DNA of 64,000 bases, taken from positions 1,206,001-1,270,000 of the forward strand of contig NZ_CP132230.1 of NCBI RefSeq assembly GCF_030732225.1, in the 5' to 3' direction. A program made the position numbers and the translations under genes. Positions 27,215-36,431 of the stretch are shown piece by piece. Each line of letters opens with the position of its first letter. Within the stretch, counting starts at the first letter, position 1. The notes under the pieces were generated by a model that saw only the letters and a program-made list of their open reading frames with translations, did not search any database and was not told where the DNA came from. This DNA comes from Streptococcus iniae (GTDB lineage Bacteria; Bacillota; Bacilli; Lactobacillales; Streptococcaceae).

Positions 27215-28474
27215 TCATTTTAGTGACAATAATCCATTTGATTTAGCATGTTCATCTTTGATAAGTTGTCTATATTCATAGTAAAAATACCCATAGATCA
27301 GTGAGAAATGAAGCAACATAATCATAAAGTATGCATAAATTGCACCATGAATATGATAAGCTGTGACTAAGTGTTTTGCTAAAAATAACCCGACTAGGGA
27401 ACTCGTTGCAAATAGGAATATTTGAGGGGTAGTTTTTCTCATGGTTATTAGAACTGTTGAGTAAACAGATGCACAGGAATAAAAGAGAGCACCCGCAATC
27501 ACAATTAATAAGTCAAAGCGATAAGCTGAAACGTCGACACCATAAAGAAGATTCAAAACAGGTATTCCTAAAAGAAAGGCCCCTAAAAGAGCAATGATAT
27601 CAATCATAAGTAAAGCCAGACTAATCTTTGTAGTTGTTTTTTTCAACTCTTTGTATTTGTGATTGTAAAAATATTCAATTAACTGATTTAACAAAGGTTG
27701 AACAATGTATTGACCGCATAAGCTAATGATGGTTGCAGGCATAACAATGATATTAAAGACGGCCTGAAATTGATTGGCCAATTGCTCATCAATAACATAT
27801 TTTGAAACATTAACAATATAGATTGATAGGAATGAAAAAATAAAGATGGAAAATCCTTTTTTAAACAACGCTAAGGTATTCTTTACCTCTATTTTTTCAA
27901 AGGTCATTATTTTGTTGACATTTGGAAAGTCATAGCTAAAAATAAAAATAAGGTTAACAAAAATAATTGATAGACAAGCAAGTACTAGATTTTTTGTTAA
28001 TAAATCAACTAGCAAGAATAGAAATACAGCCACAAACGACTTCCAAAATAAGGAAATCCCTGCAATGTAGAGTAACTGTTTTTTTTGCAAATACCCATAC
28101 AAAGTGTCGCTAAATGCTTCTAATGCCTTATAGATCGTCAAAGCTAAAATCACAATCGATTTTTCCAGATGATAACCTTTGGCATACACATAGACAATTG
28201 CAACAAGTACCATCAGTGAGGCTGTCCAAACTTTATGCACCAAGTATTCTGAATCACTTGTTTCATTATAAATATCAGAAACTTGAAAAGTTCTTCCAGC
28301 ATAAAGTCCAATAATGAACCACAGTGATGCTAAAGCAAAAGAAAAACCAAATACACCCGCATCATTAATTCCATTTATTCTGCTTACAATGATAAGAAAA
28401 AATAAGGAATTAAAGGAATTGAAAGTTATCCCTAAAGTGTTCCAAAAAGCATTTTTTTTAATATTATCAATCAC
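27215..28474 (-). CDS. Wzx-type polysaccharide flippase (MOP superfamily)
   Basis: About 419 residues with 12 predicted membrane segments, in the pattern of lipid-linked oligosaccharide flippases (start VIDNIKKNAFWNTLGITFNSFNS). The GTG at 28474 gives an 8-nt overlap with the upstream stop (GTGATTGA); a longer frame begins with a TTG at 28501. It corresponds in position and class to GacK, the flippase of the group A carbohydrate side-chain pathway. Substrate is probably an undecaprenyl-linked sugar or short glycan made by its neighbours. Confidence 0.8.
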   Translation of the reverse strand: MIDNIKKNAFWNTLGITFNSFNSLFFLIIVSRINGINDAGVFGFSFALASLWFIIGLYAGRTFQVSDIYNETSDSEYLVHKVWTASLMVLVAIVYVYAKGYHLEKSIVILALTIYKALEAFSDTLYGYLQKKQLLYIAGISLFWKSFVAVFLFLLVDLLTKNLVLACLSIIFVNLIFIFSYDFPNVNKIMTFEKIEVKNTLALFKKGFSIFIFSFLSIYIVNVSKYVIDEQLANQFQAVFNIIVMPATIISLCGQYIVQPLLNQLIEYFYNHKYKELKKTTTKISLALLMIDIIALLGAFLLGIPVLNLLYGVDVSAYRFDLLIVIAGALFYSCASVYSTVLITMRKTTPQIFLFATSSLVGLFLAKHLVTAYHIHGAIYAYFMIMLLHFSLIYGYFYYEYRQLIKDEHAKSNGLLSLK

Positions 28475-28826
28475 GCTTGTTCTCACTTTCAAGTTTAGCA
28501 ATTCTACGGTTTGATAGTGATAACTCTTGTGTTAAAGCAGTCAATTGTTCTCTTTGTTTTGAAAGTTGAACCGTTTGTAAAAACGTAATAACCAGTAAAA
28601 ATAAAACTGCTAACGTTAGCAAAAAATTTGAAATGAGGGCAAAACCGAACATCTTAGTTAAAAATGCAGGAATCACGTCAAATATCGAGATAATAATCAT
28701 TATGATTGCAATAACAATCCACATAAATGCTTGATCAAACAAAATATTATTTTTATTAATATTTCTAAAAATAAAATACAAGAATAGAATTGATGTCACC
28801 AACATAACAAGTGATAAAATGGACAT
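28467..28826 (-). CDS. DUF2304 small membrane protein (GacJ-like)
   Basis: 119 residues from the ATG at 28826, which overlaps the upstream stop (TAATG) with AAGGAG before it. Three hydrophobic segments (about 1-22, 32-52, 62-88), then a charged helical tail ending ESENKRD. DUF2304 proteins pair with polyprenyl-phosphate sugar synthases; GacJ, which stimulates GacI in S. pyogenes, is the model. The GacI-like gene is immediately upstream. Confidence 0.82.
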   Translation of the reverse strand: MSILSLVMLVTSILFLYFIFRNINKNNILFDQAFMWIVIAIIMIIISIFDVIPAFLTKMFGFALISNFLLTLAVLFLLVITFLQTVQLSKQREQLTALTQELSLSNRRIAKLESENKRD

Positions 28827-29551
28827 TATTCCGTCTCCTTCATAAATGCTGCAATTAAGATAGATGAACACACTTCCACCATATAACGAATGGATTTAAT
28901 GGCAGTAATTGATGATTCTCCACCTTGTCGTTCAAACATGTTGGCAGGGGCTTCTACCACACGATACTTTCGTTTCAAAAGATGAACTGTAGACTCAGGT
29001 TCAGGATACTTTCGTGGGTAGCGTTTGGCAAACTCTTTGATAACAGGTCTATTAGCCAAACGGTAGCCAGATGTTGTATCAAATACACGTTTTCGTGTTG
29101 TTAACTTTATCATCATTGAAATAATTGTAATCCCGAATCGTCTCATAAAACTTGTCTGAAACTCTGATTTATCCTCACCAACAAATCGTGAACCAATAAC
29201 CATATCTGCCCTATCCTTAATAATAGGCTGCACCAAATGATTTAAAGAATGAATATCATGTTGCCCATCCCCATCAAATTGTACAGCAATATCATAATCA
29301 TGCTGCAAAGCATATTTATAACCAGTTTGAACAGCCCCTCCAATACCTAAGTTCATAACAAGATGGACAGCATTCAAACCATTTTCTTCTATAATTTGCT
29401 TGGTTTTATCTGTTGAACCATCGTTAATCACAATGTAATCCAAGTCAAAATCGACTTGCTCTTTATAATTATTAATGTTGGTTACTGTTTGTAATATACT
29501 TGCCTCTTCATTATAGGCCGGTATAATAATTAAAACACGTTTATGATTCAT
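28826..29551 (-). CDS. GT2 polyprenyl-phosphate sugar synthase (GacI-like)
   Basis: 241 residues starting MNHKRVLIIIPAYNEEASI, with the dolichyl-phosphate-mannose-synthase-like motifs VINDGSTDKT, VQFDGDGQHD and TTSGYRLANR. It is predicted to load a sugar onto undecaprenyl phosphate on the inner membrane face (GlcNAc in the GacI case). Coupled by TAATG to the DUF2304 gene, as gacI to gacJ. The sugar is inferred. Confidence 0.82.
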   Translation of the reverse strand: MNHKRVLIIIPAYNEEASILQTVTNINNYKEQVDFDLDYIVINDGSTDKTKQIIEENGLNAVHLVMNLGIGGAVQTGYKYALQHDYDIAVQFDGDGQHDIHSLNHLVQPIIKDRADMVIGSRFVGEDKSEFQTSFMRRFGITIISMMIKLTTRKRVFDTTSGYRLANRPVIKEFAKRYPRKYPEPESTVHLLKRKYRVVEAPANMFERQGGESSITAIKSIRYMVEVCSSILIAAFMKETE

Positions 29552-29599
29552 TGTATTCTTTCTATAGAAAATCGTCATTTATCTCAAAATTTCCATTAA

Positions 29600-30910
29600 T
29601 TAAACCCAATAATATAACATTATCAAGATATTGTATATCACATAGTTAAAAACAATAGTTCCAAGAACTAAGGGTACAAATAGTTTTTTATTTAAATAAA
29701 AGTTAAAATAGTTTTTCAAACTCATAAATAAAGGAAATAAATATAAAAGGAATGGTGTAAAATATCTTCCTTGTGCACCAACAGATATATTGGCATTTTC
29801 ACCTAACATTTTGGGAGTCCAAGCAAAGTACATTGTAATAATAATAACCACTACTTGAAGAAGAACCATTATAAAAGATGAGATACCAACTTCTTTAGTT
29901 GTCACATCATTTAAATGACTTTGAGCTTCCTGTAAGAAAACTATGGTAAGAACAAAAATATTAAGCCAAATTACCCATGCTGGCATTTGAATAACCAACA
30001 TACCAAAAAAGCCAAAGACACCTGTGGTTAGAACATTATTTAAATCAGGATTCAAATTATTAACAAAAAGGGTATTGAAAATCATATGAATAAAATGAAG
30101 CACACTTGTTCTTTTAGAAAGAACAAAAGTCAATACAATTAAACATAATAGCGTTAAGAGCACTACTATTTTCAAACGATTTCGTTGCCAAAATTCTAAT
30201 ATCGGGTTTAATTTATTAATGTATGGCCCTTCAAATCTAAAATTAATAAATCCAATCAAGGGGAAAAGCAGCAAGTTATTCGGTTTCACTGCATACAATA
30301 AAATAATTAATAAGAGATAACCGAAAAGTTTTTTCCAAGTAACTTTTTTGTCAATCATTAAGTTAATATAGCAAACAAAAAAACTGGCAATTGCAACAAA
30401 ATTGAGAACGTCATAAGAAAGTGATCCCGCCTGATGTATCATCATTGGAAGTAATGAAATAAACATCAAGGTATACTTTCCAACTTTAATATACTTAATC
30501 AGATAATAAATTGCCAATATATAGATAAAAGCATTTGTAATCCTACCGGCTGTAATAATAACTCCGGCTGAAGGGTAAATCATTTTTCCGATTACCATAC
30601 CAATCAGCTGAGGGATATGCCTAATATTTACAATACTAAATTTTAATCGCGTTTTTTCTTTCGAAAAATCAATTTTTTGTGTAAAGAATTTCTGATAACC
30701 TTTAAAATTGATGGCTTTATCAGCTGGCTGCTTATTTTCAATACCAGTCCCTTGAAGCCAGGTATGTTTTTGAGGTTTTTCTTGATAGACAATATCCCAA
30801 GCAAAATGGGCATGAACCCGCTCATCAGGAACTTGTGTTACTGGCATAATCAAAATTGATAAACTAATCAATAGTGACGCCAGTAATAAATACATTTTTT
30901 CAACCTTCAT
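29600..30910 (-). CDS. DUF2142 polytopic membrane protein, candidate GT-C glycosyltransferase
   Basis: 436 residues with about 11-12 membrane segments. Just after the first helix an extracellular loop carries TQVPDERVHAHFAWDI, resembling the PxDE-H motif of DUF2142 and GT-C enzymes, whose acidic residues lie outside the membrane. It occupies the role of GacL (the side-chain transferase using undecaprenyl-phosphate sugar) but is not recognisably the same family. Very A/T-rich. The start may be the ATG at 30910 or one five codons in. Confidence 0.68.
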   Translation of the reverse strand: MKVEKMYLLLASLLISLSILIMPVTQVPDERVHAHFAWDIVYQEKPQKHTWLQGTGIENKQPADKAINFKGYQKFFTQKIDFSKEKTRLKFSIVNIRHIPQLIGMVIGKMIYPSAGVIITAGRITNAFIYILAIYYLIKYIKVGKYTLMFISLLPMMIHQAGSLSYDVLNFVAIASFFVCYINLMIDKKVTWKKLFGYLLLIILLYAVKPNNLLLFPLIGFINFRFEGPYINKLNPILEFWQRNRLKIVVLLTLLCLIVLTFVLSKRTSVLHFIHMIFNTLFVNNLNPDLNNVLTTGVFGFFGMLVIQMPAWVIWLNIFVLTIVFLQEAQSHLNDVTTKEVGISSFIMVLLQVVVIIITMYFAWTPKMLGENANISVGAQGRYFTPFLLYLFPLFMSLKNYFNFYLNKKLFVPLVLGTIVFNYVIYNILIMLYYWV

Positions 30911-30945
30911 TACTGTTTTAAACTCCCAAAAATTCTATTAATAGC

Positions 30946-31926
30946 CTAAATCTCTTTTCTTTTTTCCAATGAGTATTTTGACTGTTCACTTGTTAAATCA
31001 ACCTGATTAGCCAGCCTCATTCCTCGCCATTTCTCAAGATGGAAGAGAGGATTGATGGCCAACCAATACAATTTGCGTTTCCATGAATAATCCTTATCAG
31101 AAATAATGTTCATGGCATCTTTTACGGATGCTTTTGCAGCTTGTCTCAATACTGTTACCATTGAAATCTTGGTGGTTACACCACTATTTAATCGAACATT
31201 ATAAGTTTCATCAAATATACGACTCTTATACTCTGAGAGTAAAATATCGTTAGAGTGTTCAACAACTGCTTGGCTGTTATAAGCTTTCATAAAACCTGCA
31301 TCAAGAATGTCCTTACCATACTCATAATCTTCTGAATATGCAACATGACGGTAGCCAATTTGATTAACCAAAAAGTCTCTTGGTGCTGCCGAGCAGACAT
31401 CACTATAAAAGGACTCTTTTGTATATTTGCCTTTCAAATTTTCATCATCACGTGTCCAGATTGTCAGTGCATCTGCAACACCTTGCTCATTAAAAACAGC
31501 GTTAATATCATATTTCATTGCAGGAAAACAGCTAAGTCTTGGTTTTTGTTTCCCAAGTACGGCAACTATCTTATCATTAAATTCAAAAGGTTTTACCATT
31601 TCACTCAACCAATTATCATTGGCAGGAACTGCATCCTGACTCAGATAAACCATATATTCTGCACTTGATTCTTGCGCAGCCATTTGACGTGTCGCACCGT
31701 GAGAATAGTCTGATTTTTTTAATTGAATCAGTTTTAAGTTACCATATTTCTCAGCAAATTTCTCAATAATCGCAACTGAATTGTCTTTTGATTCCGAATT
31801 TGTAATGATAAGATCCCATAAAAAATCGGTTTTTTGGGCATACAAAGCTGTTAGCGTTTCTTCTAAATGATCATTTTCACCATTATAAACTGGAATAAAA
31901 ACAGTTGCCTTTAGCTTATCAGTCAT
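30946..31926 (-). CDS. GT2 rhamnosyltransferase-type enzyme
   Basis: 326 residues; ATVFIPVYNGENDHLEETL, TNSESKDNS, then the SDYSHGATRQMAA and YLSQDAVP motifs typical of bacterial rhamnosyltransferases. Overlaps the preceding gene by 8 nt. Likely extends the rhamnan backbone with dTDP-L-rhamnose. Linkage not predictable. Confidence 0.8.
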   Translation of the reverse strand: MTDKLKATVFIPVYNGENDHLEETLTALYAQKTDFLWDLIITNSESKDNSVAIIEKFAEKYGNLKLIQLKKSDYSHGATRQMAAQESSAEYMVYLSQDAVPANDNWLSEMVKPFEFNDKIVAVLGKQKPRLSCFPAMKYDINAVFNEQGVADALTIWTRDDENLKGKYTKESFYSDVCSAAPRDFLVNQIGYRHVAYSEDYEYGKDILDAGFMKAYNSQAVVEHSNDILLSEYKSRIFDETYNVRLNSGVTTKISMVTVLRQAAKASVKDAMNIISDKDYSWKRKLYWLAINPLFHLEKWRGMRLANQVDLTSEQSKYSLEKRKEI

Positions 31927-33145
31927 TGATTACCTCACGTCGAATGATTTCTTCAACTTTTTGATAACTTGCTTCCCAAGAAATCGTATCGTATTTTTGA
32001 CTAATTTCATTAGCATAGTCATCAATATTAGCGCGCTCAACAGCTTTACAAAGTTCTTCTGCTAAAGCTACAGGATAAGCTTCTGCATAGGCGATGTCAT
32101 CATTGTCACCTAAGACCATTGTATTATTGTCTCCTGAATTCATCACTGGAATACAACCCGCTACCAATAATTCTAGTGGTAATAAAGAAACATTTGTTAA
32201 AGATAGTACTAAGCAGGCAACACTTTCATGATAAATATCTGCTAGTTCTTCTTTATTTAATATTCCTCTATCAATAAAGTCAAAAGGGATATCGTAGTTA
32301 GACATATCTTGACCAAAAAATTCAATATCATACTCTGGATGTTTGTCTTTAAAAATCTTAAGGGCCATCACCCCAAGTTCAAAACCTCGGCGTTCTGTAT
32401 GAGCACGGGCATAAAAAGCAATTTTCTTTTTCTTTTTAAGTACTTGTTTAGGTTTATAAATATCAGTATCTGCCCCAAAATCAAAGAAATCGGCATCCAT
32501 TTGGTAATCTTTTAATTTATGGGTTAACCACTTCCCAGCTGTCACACCGTAAAATCCAAATTTATAAGTAGCTTCTGCTAATTTATAGCGTGATCCTACT
32601 CCATAGAAAATCGGCTCGAAATCTTGAACGAAATAAAATTTATGAAGGTTCTCACCTTGTAAATTAAAGACGGCATAGGCCGTTTCCCAACTGGTGGCAA
32701 AGACCAAATCTTGATTTTTAAACTCTTCTAATCGATCAACCTTGACATCAATACCGTATGCCTTTGAGAAAATTTCTTGAGCTTCTTTTGGAGACTGGTC
32801 AATAGTATTGTTATGATAGATGTAAAAAGTGATATGATGCCCTTTAGATTGTAAATACTTTACAAATCGTGAAATAGTGGTATGCCCACCACCACCTTTT
32901 CCAACAGGTGGGGAAACCCAAGCTATATTCAGCTTCTCTTTTGAAATTTTAGAAGGTTTTTGATAAGGATTATTGATGTAATCAGCTTTAGCAATATCTT
33001 CTAATTGTGGCATAATTGGGATTCGATTTAAATCGATTTTGCCAGCTTCTTGTTGATGAGAACCACCTTGTAAACGATGACGAATTTTTCTCAAGGTAGC
33101 ACGACCACCTTCATCTTTATAACTTCTGATAATTTTTGTAATCAT
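31919..33145 (-). CDS. GT4-like rhamnosyltransferase (WsaF-type)
   Basis: 408 residues, GT-B fold: N-domain with WVSPPVGKGGGGHTTISRFV, a central FVQDFEPIFYGVGSRY, and a C-domain with AFYARAHTERRGFELGV and LSLTNVSLLPLELLVAGCIPV. These motifs are shared with WsaF-like rhamnan synthesis enzymes. It appears to replace the larger RgpE/RgpF-type enzymes of the S. mutans and S. pyogenes loci. Confidence 0.75.
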   Translation of the reverse strand: MITKIIRSYKDEGGRATLRKIRHRLQGGSHQQEAGKIDLNRIPIMPQLEDIAKADYINNPYQKPSKISKEKLNIAWVSPPVGKGGGGHTTISRFVKYLQSKGHHITFYIYHNNTIDQSPKEAQEIFSKAYGIDVKVDRLEEFKNQDLVFATSWETAYAVFNLQGENLHKFYFVQDFEPIFYGVGSRYKLAEATYKFGFYGVTAGKWLTHKLKDYQMDADFFDFGADTDIYKPKQVLKKKKKIAFYARAHTERRGFELGVMALKIFKDKHPEYDIEFFGQDMSNYDIPFDFIDRGILNKEELADIYHESVACLVLSLTNVSLLPLELLVAGCIPVMNSGDNNTMVLGDNDDIAYAEAYPVALAEELCKAVERANIDDYANEISQKYDTISWEASYQKVEEIIRREVIND

Positions 33146-33171
33146 TTTTTCTCCTAAGTTAATGAACTTAT

Positions 33172-34437
33172 TTAATGGGTTTTATTTGGGAAAATAAAAG
33201 CTTTTACTTTCCATAGGACTTGACAGAATTTAAACATGCGAGAAGCATTAATAGAAGCAAGCTCTTGATTTTTCGCCTCTAACTGTTGCAACAAGTCTTC
33301 TCTTTCACTTTTCATTTGTTTTTCTATGCTTTCGAGACGGTGAATACCTTCCCATAAGTTAGCGACATCATTTTCCAAACCAACAATCTTAGACTGAATT
33401 AACAAATTAATAGCATTGATGTATTCAATATCTTGTTTTTCTAATAAATCAATGGGGTGATCACTTGATTCAAGGCTTGAAAAAATACGACTCATATTGT
33501 TTGAAATAGTATATCGGTTTCGATATTCTTCAATATGTTTTTTTTGAAAGGATTGAGCACTTTGGTAGCCAGCTAGTAGGTCAGATACGATTTCTTGAGA
33601 CGTTTTACGACATTTTTCAAAACCTCTGCCTGAAAAATTATTAAAAGCTGCTTGCTCAATATTTTCAGCCGTCAAATAGCCCGGTCCTTTAAAATGATCA
33701 TAAACATAGATTGGTTTTCCCATAGCTAAACAATATTGAACGTTTTTTCCAATACCAATAACACAATCATAACCCGCAATCAAATCTGGACTGACTAATT
33801 GATAATGATCAGACCAAACACCAAAAAAATCAACTTTTATCCCTTTGGCATTTAAGAGAGTTTTTATGCCCATAACTTCTTTAGGTGGATGATTTGATAT
33901 GACCAGTATCGATTCTGGAGCTGTTTTCTGCTCATGCACTTGAAGCGCGTATTCTTCAGGAACCGGATTGGGATAGTACTGTAAATTAGGAATTCCCTTA
34001 AAAAATCGTTTTAAATTTTTCTGAACAATTTCCTCAGAAATTGCTAAAGTCGCTGATGACAATTTTTCTTCTAAGCCATAAATATAAGGTTGTTCCAAAA
34101 CATGCTCTTTTAAAGCCGCCATGTGTATGAAAATAAATTTAGGGCACTTTTCTTGTTTTTTTCCTAAAGCATTAACAATGGCCGAAGGAATGATATTTTG
34201 CGCTGAAAAAATCACATCATAGCAATTAATATCAAATGGATAGTTTATATCATCAATAACAGAAATATCACGTTTTTGAAATTCTTCAATCATCGGAGAA
34301 CTTGCTAAAAACGTAAATACCTCGACCTTGGCCCCCTCTTTTTTTAAATAGGTAGCAAGTTCTAGAATATTGATTTCTGCACCACTAAAGCCTCTAAGCC
34401 AAATATGAGTTAATAGAAATCGTTTCCCTTTGTACAT
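33172..34437 (-). CDS. GT4-like glycosyltransferase with C-terminal coiled coil
   Basis: 421 residues from the ATG at 34437 (CGGGG 8 nt upstream; two codons longer is possible). The N-domain has HIWLRGFSGAEINILELATYL; the middle resembles GT-B enzymes (PILVISNHPPKEVMG-like strand, MGKPIYVYDHFKGPGYL). Residues about 345-400 form a heptad-rich coiled coil, so it may scaffold or measure the chain as well as transfer sugar. Donor unknown; it sits among rhamnan genes. Confidence 0.68.
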   Translation of the reverse strand: MYKGKRFLLTHIWLRGFSGAEINILELATYLKKEGAKVEVFTFLASSPMIEEFQKRDISVIDDINYPFDINCYDVIFSAQNIIPSAIVNALGKKQEKCPKFIFIHMAALKEHVLEQPYIYGLEEKLSSATLAISEEIVQKNLKRFFKGIPNLQYYPNPVPEEYALQVHEQKTAPESILVISNHPPKEVMGIKTLLNAKGIKVDFFGVWSDHYQLVSPDLIAGYDCVIGIGKNVQYCLAMGKPIYVYDHFKGPGYLTAENIEQAAFNNFSGRGFEKCRKTSQEIVSDLLAGYQSAQSFQKKHIEEYRNRYTISNNMSRIFSSLESSDHPIDLLEKQDIEYINAINLLIQSKIVGLENDVANLWEGIHRLESIEKQMKSEREDLLQQLEAKNQELASINASRMFKFCQVLWKVKAFIFPNKTH

Positions 34438-34456
34438 CCCCATATCCCCGTTTATT

Positions 34457-35623
34457 CTAATGTAAGTTAACTTTTGTTTCAGGTTTCCAATAAATATTAT
34501 TACCTGATTTACCTCTATTGATTAATTCAAAATCACAAATGCCGCTAAACATAGCATACTCTTTTGAGCGGTCTCGTGATTTTACCCCAAATTCTGTTGT
34601 AAATTTCCCGTTAGGATAAATGTTTTGAATGGCAAAATCAATAGAGATTTTTGCATTTGAGACCTCTAGTTGCCCATCAATTTCTTCATCAGAAACCCAA
34701 CGGTATAAGAGTTCGCCTGTATCCTTGTGAATTGTAAAGGTTAAGACAGGATCTTCAATAATATCTTCAAAATGAACTTCAAAATTAAAATCTAGTGTTT
34801 TATTATCTCTATTGAAAAACTGAGAAGACAATGAAATGCCATTATTTTCAGTCTTCTTATTTGATTCTTTAGCAACATCTAAACCATTCAATTGCTTGTA
34901 AATCTGTGAGATTTCAAGTGGTGTTCCAACTTCCACTTGATGCCCCTTATCTATCAACATTGCTTTATTACAAAAGCGTTGAACTTGTTCCATAGAATGT
35001 GTTACCAAAATAACTGTTTTATTGTCGCGTTTAAGTTGCGCAAAATAATCAAAACATTTACGTTGAAAAGCCTCATCTCCTACGGCTAAAACTTCATCCA
35101 AAATTAAGATATCACCTTTGGCCTTAATAGCAATTGAAAACGCCAGACGAACTTGCATTCCCGAAGAATAATTTTTCAATTTTTGATCCATGAACTCATG
35201 AAGCTCTGCAAAAGCTACAATATCATTGTACATGGCTTCAACTTCCTCTCGAGAAAAGCCCAACAATGCGCCATTCATATAAACGTTTTCACGACCTGTT
35301 AACTCTGGGTTAAAACCAACTCCCAACTCGATAAATGGAACCAACTTCCCGTCAACAGTGACTTTTCCTTTTTCTGGATCGTAAATTTTTGAAATGATTT
35401 TTAGTAAGGTTGATTTCCCAGAGCCGTTACGACCAACAATCCCGAAAAAGTCACCCTCTTCCACCTCAAAGGAAACATTATCTAATACGTGTTGTTCAGT
35501 ATATCCTTTTATCCCTTTGAAATAATTAACCAGACTAGTTCTCAGACTATGACTAGCCTCTGTTGGCAGTTTAAAGGATTTGCTTACTGAATCAACTGAT
35601 AAAACAACTTTTTTTTCTGACAT
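34457..35623 (-). CDS. rgpD: Polysaccharide ABC exporter, ATPase subunit (RgpD/GacE-like, Wzt type)
   Basis: 388 residues. The N-terminal ATPase has Walker A GRNGSGKST (about 64-72), signature YSSGMQVRLAFSIA and Walker B DILILDEVLAVGDEAF. The additional C-terminal domain (about 255-388) is beta-rich, like the Wzt C-domain that recognises the growing polymer. With RgpC it exports the lipid-linked rhamnan. Its start overlaps the permease stop by 1 nt. Confidence 0.92.
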   Translation of the reverse strand: MSEKKVVLSVDSVSKSFKLPTEASHSLRTSLVNYFKGIKGYTEQHVLDNVSFEVEEGDFFGIVGRNGSGKSTLLKIISKIYDPEKGKVTVDGKLVPFIELGVGFNPELTGRENVYMNGALLGFSREEVEAMYNDIVAFAELHEFMDQKLKNYSSGMQVRLAFSIAIKAKGDILILDEVLAVGDEAFQRKCFDYFAQLKRDNKTVILVTHSMEQVQRFCNKAMLIDKGHQVEVGTPLEISQIYKQLNGLDVAKESNKKTENNGISLSSQFFNRDNKTLDFNFEVHFEDIIEDPVLTFTIHKDTGELLYRWVSDEEIDGQLEVSNAKISIDFAIQNIYPNGKFTTEFGVKSRDRSKEYAMFSGICDFELINRGKSGNNIYWKPETKVNLH

Positions 35624-36429
35624 TAAAGAATCTCCGCAAATTTCTTAGCATTTCTTTTAAAAACAGTGTAACCTACTATAAATGAGCCAACTGAGATGAT
35701 AATCGGAATTAGTGTAAACAATTTGTTATCAAAGATATCCCAGTTAATGGTTGCTCCTGAATAGACAATAAAGTGACGTAATTCTTGAATAATTTGTGCT
35801 AATGGATTCATCATCATCACTTTAGCAATTGATAAATGCCCTCTTTGAATAATATAGGTGATGGAATAAATGATTGGTGTAGAATACATTCCAGCTTGCA
35901 ACATAACTTCCCAAATCGGCCCCATATCTCTATACTTGACAAATAAGGTTGCTAAAATAAAGGCAACTCCTGCTGCAAATAAAAACAACTCAATAAACAA
36001 TGGCAATAAAATCAAAATACCAAAGCTTGGCTTAACACCATTAATTAATGCAAACGCAAAAACCACAATAATATTAATAAAATAATTAATTGAAGCTCCT
36101 ACTACTGAGGAAATAACAATAATCTCTTTAGGGAAATTGATTTTTCGTAACAAATCTCCCCTTGAAACAATGGATAACATTCCCATGTTTGTTGCTTCAG
36201 TGAAAAAATTCCAAGTGACCATCCCTAAAAGTAAACTTACAGCATAGTGAGGGGTTCCATCATCAAATTTCAAAAAGCGAACAAATACTAAATACATAAT
36301 TGTAAATAAAAGCATGGGTTTCAAAATTGACCACAGATGCCCGATAAAGCTTCCTTGATAACGTAATTTAAAGTCCGTTCTTACCATTTCTCTTAATAAA
36401 ATGCGATTTTTAACGGTTAGAAAATTCAT
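35623..36429 (-). CDS. rgpC: Polysaccharide ABC exporter, permease (RgpC/GacD-like, Wzm type)
   Basis: 268 residues, ABC-2 family with six membrane segments; the entry LREMVRTDFKLRYQGSFIGHLWSILKPM and the late YSTPIIYS and MMNPLAQIIQ are the usual landmarks. Partner of the ATPase directly downstream. Confidence 0.93.
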   Translation of the reverse strand: MNFLTVKNRILLREMVRTDFKLRYQGSFIGHLWSILKPMLLFTIMYLVFVRFLKFDDGTPHYAVSLLLGMVTWNFFTEATNMGMLSIVSRGDLLRKINFPKEIIVISSVVGASINYFINIIVVFAFALINGVKPSFGILILLPLFIELFLFAAGVAFILATLFVKYRDMGPIWEVMLQAGMYSTPIIYSITYIIQRGHLSIAKVMMMNPLAQIIQELRHFIVYSGATINWDIFDNKLFTLIPIIISVGSFIVGYTVFKRNAKKFAEIL

Positions 36430-36431
36430 TT

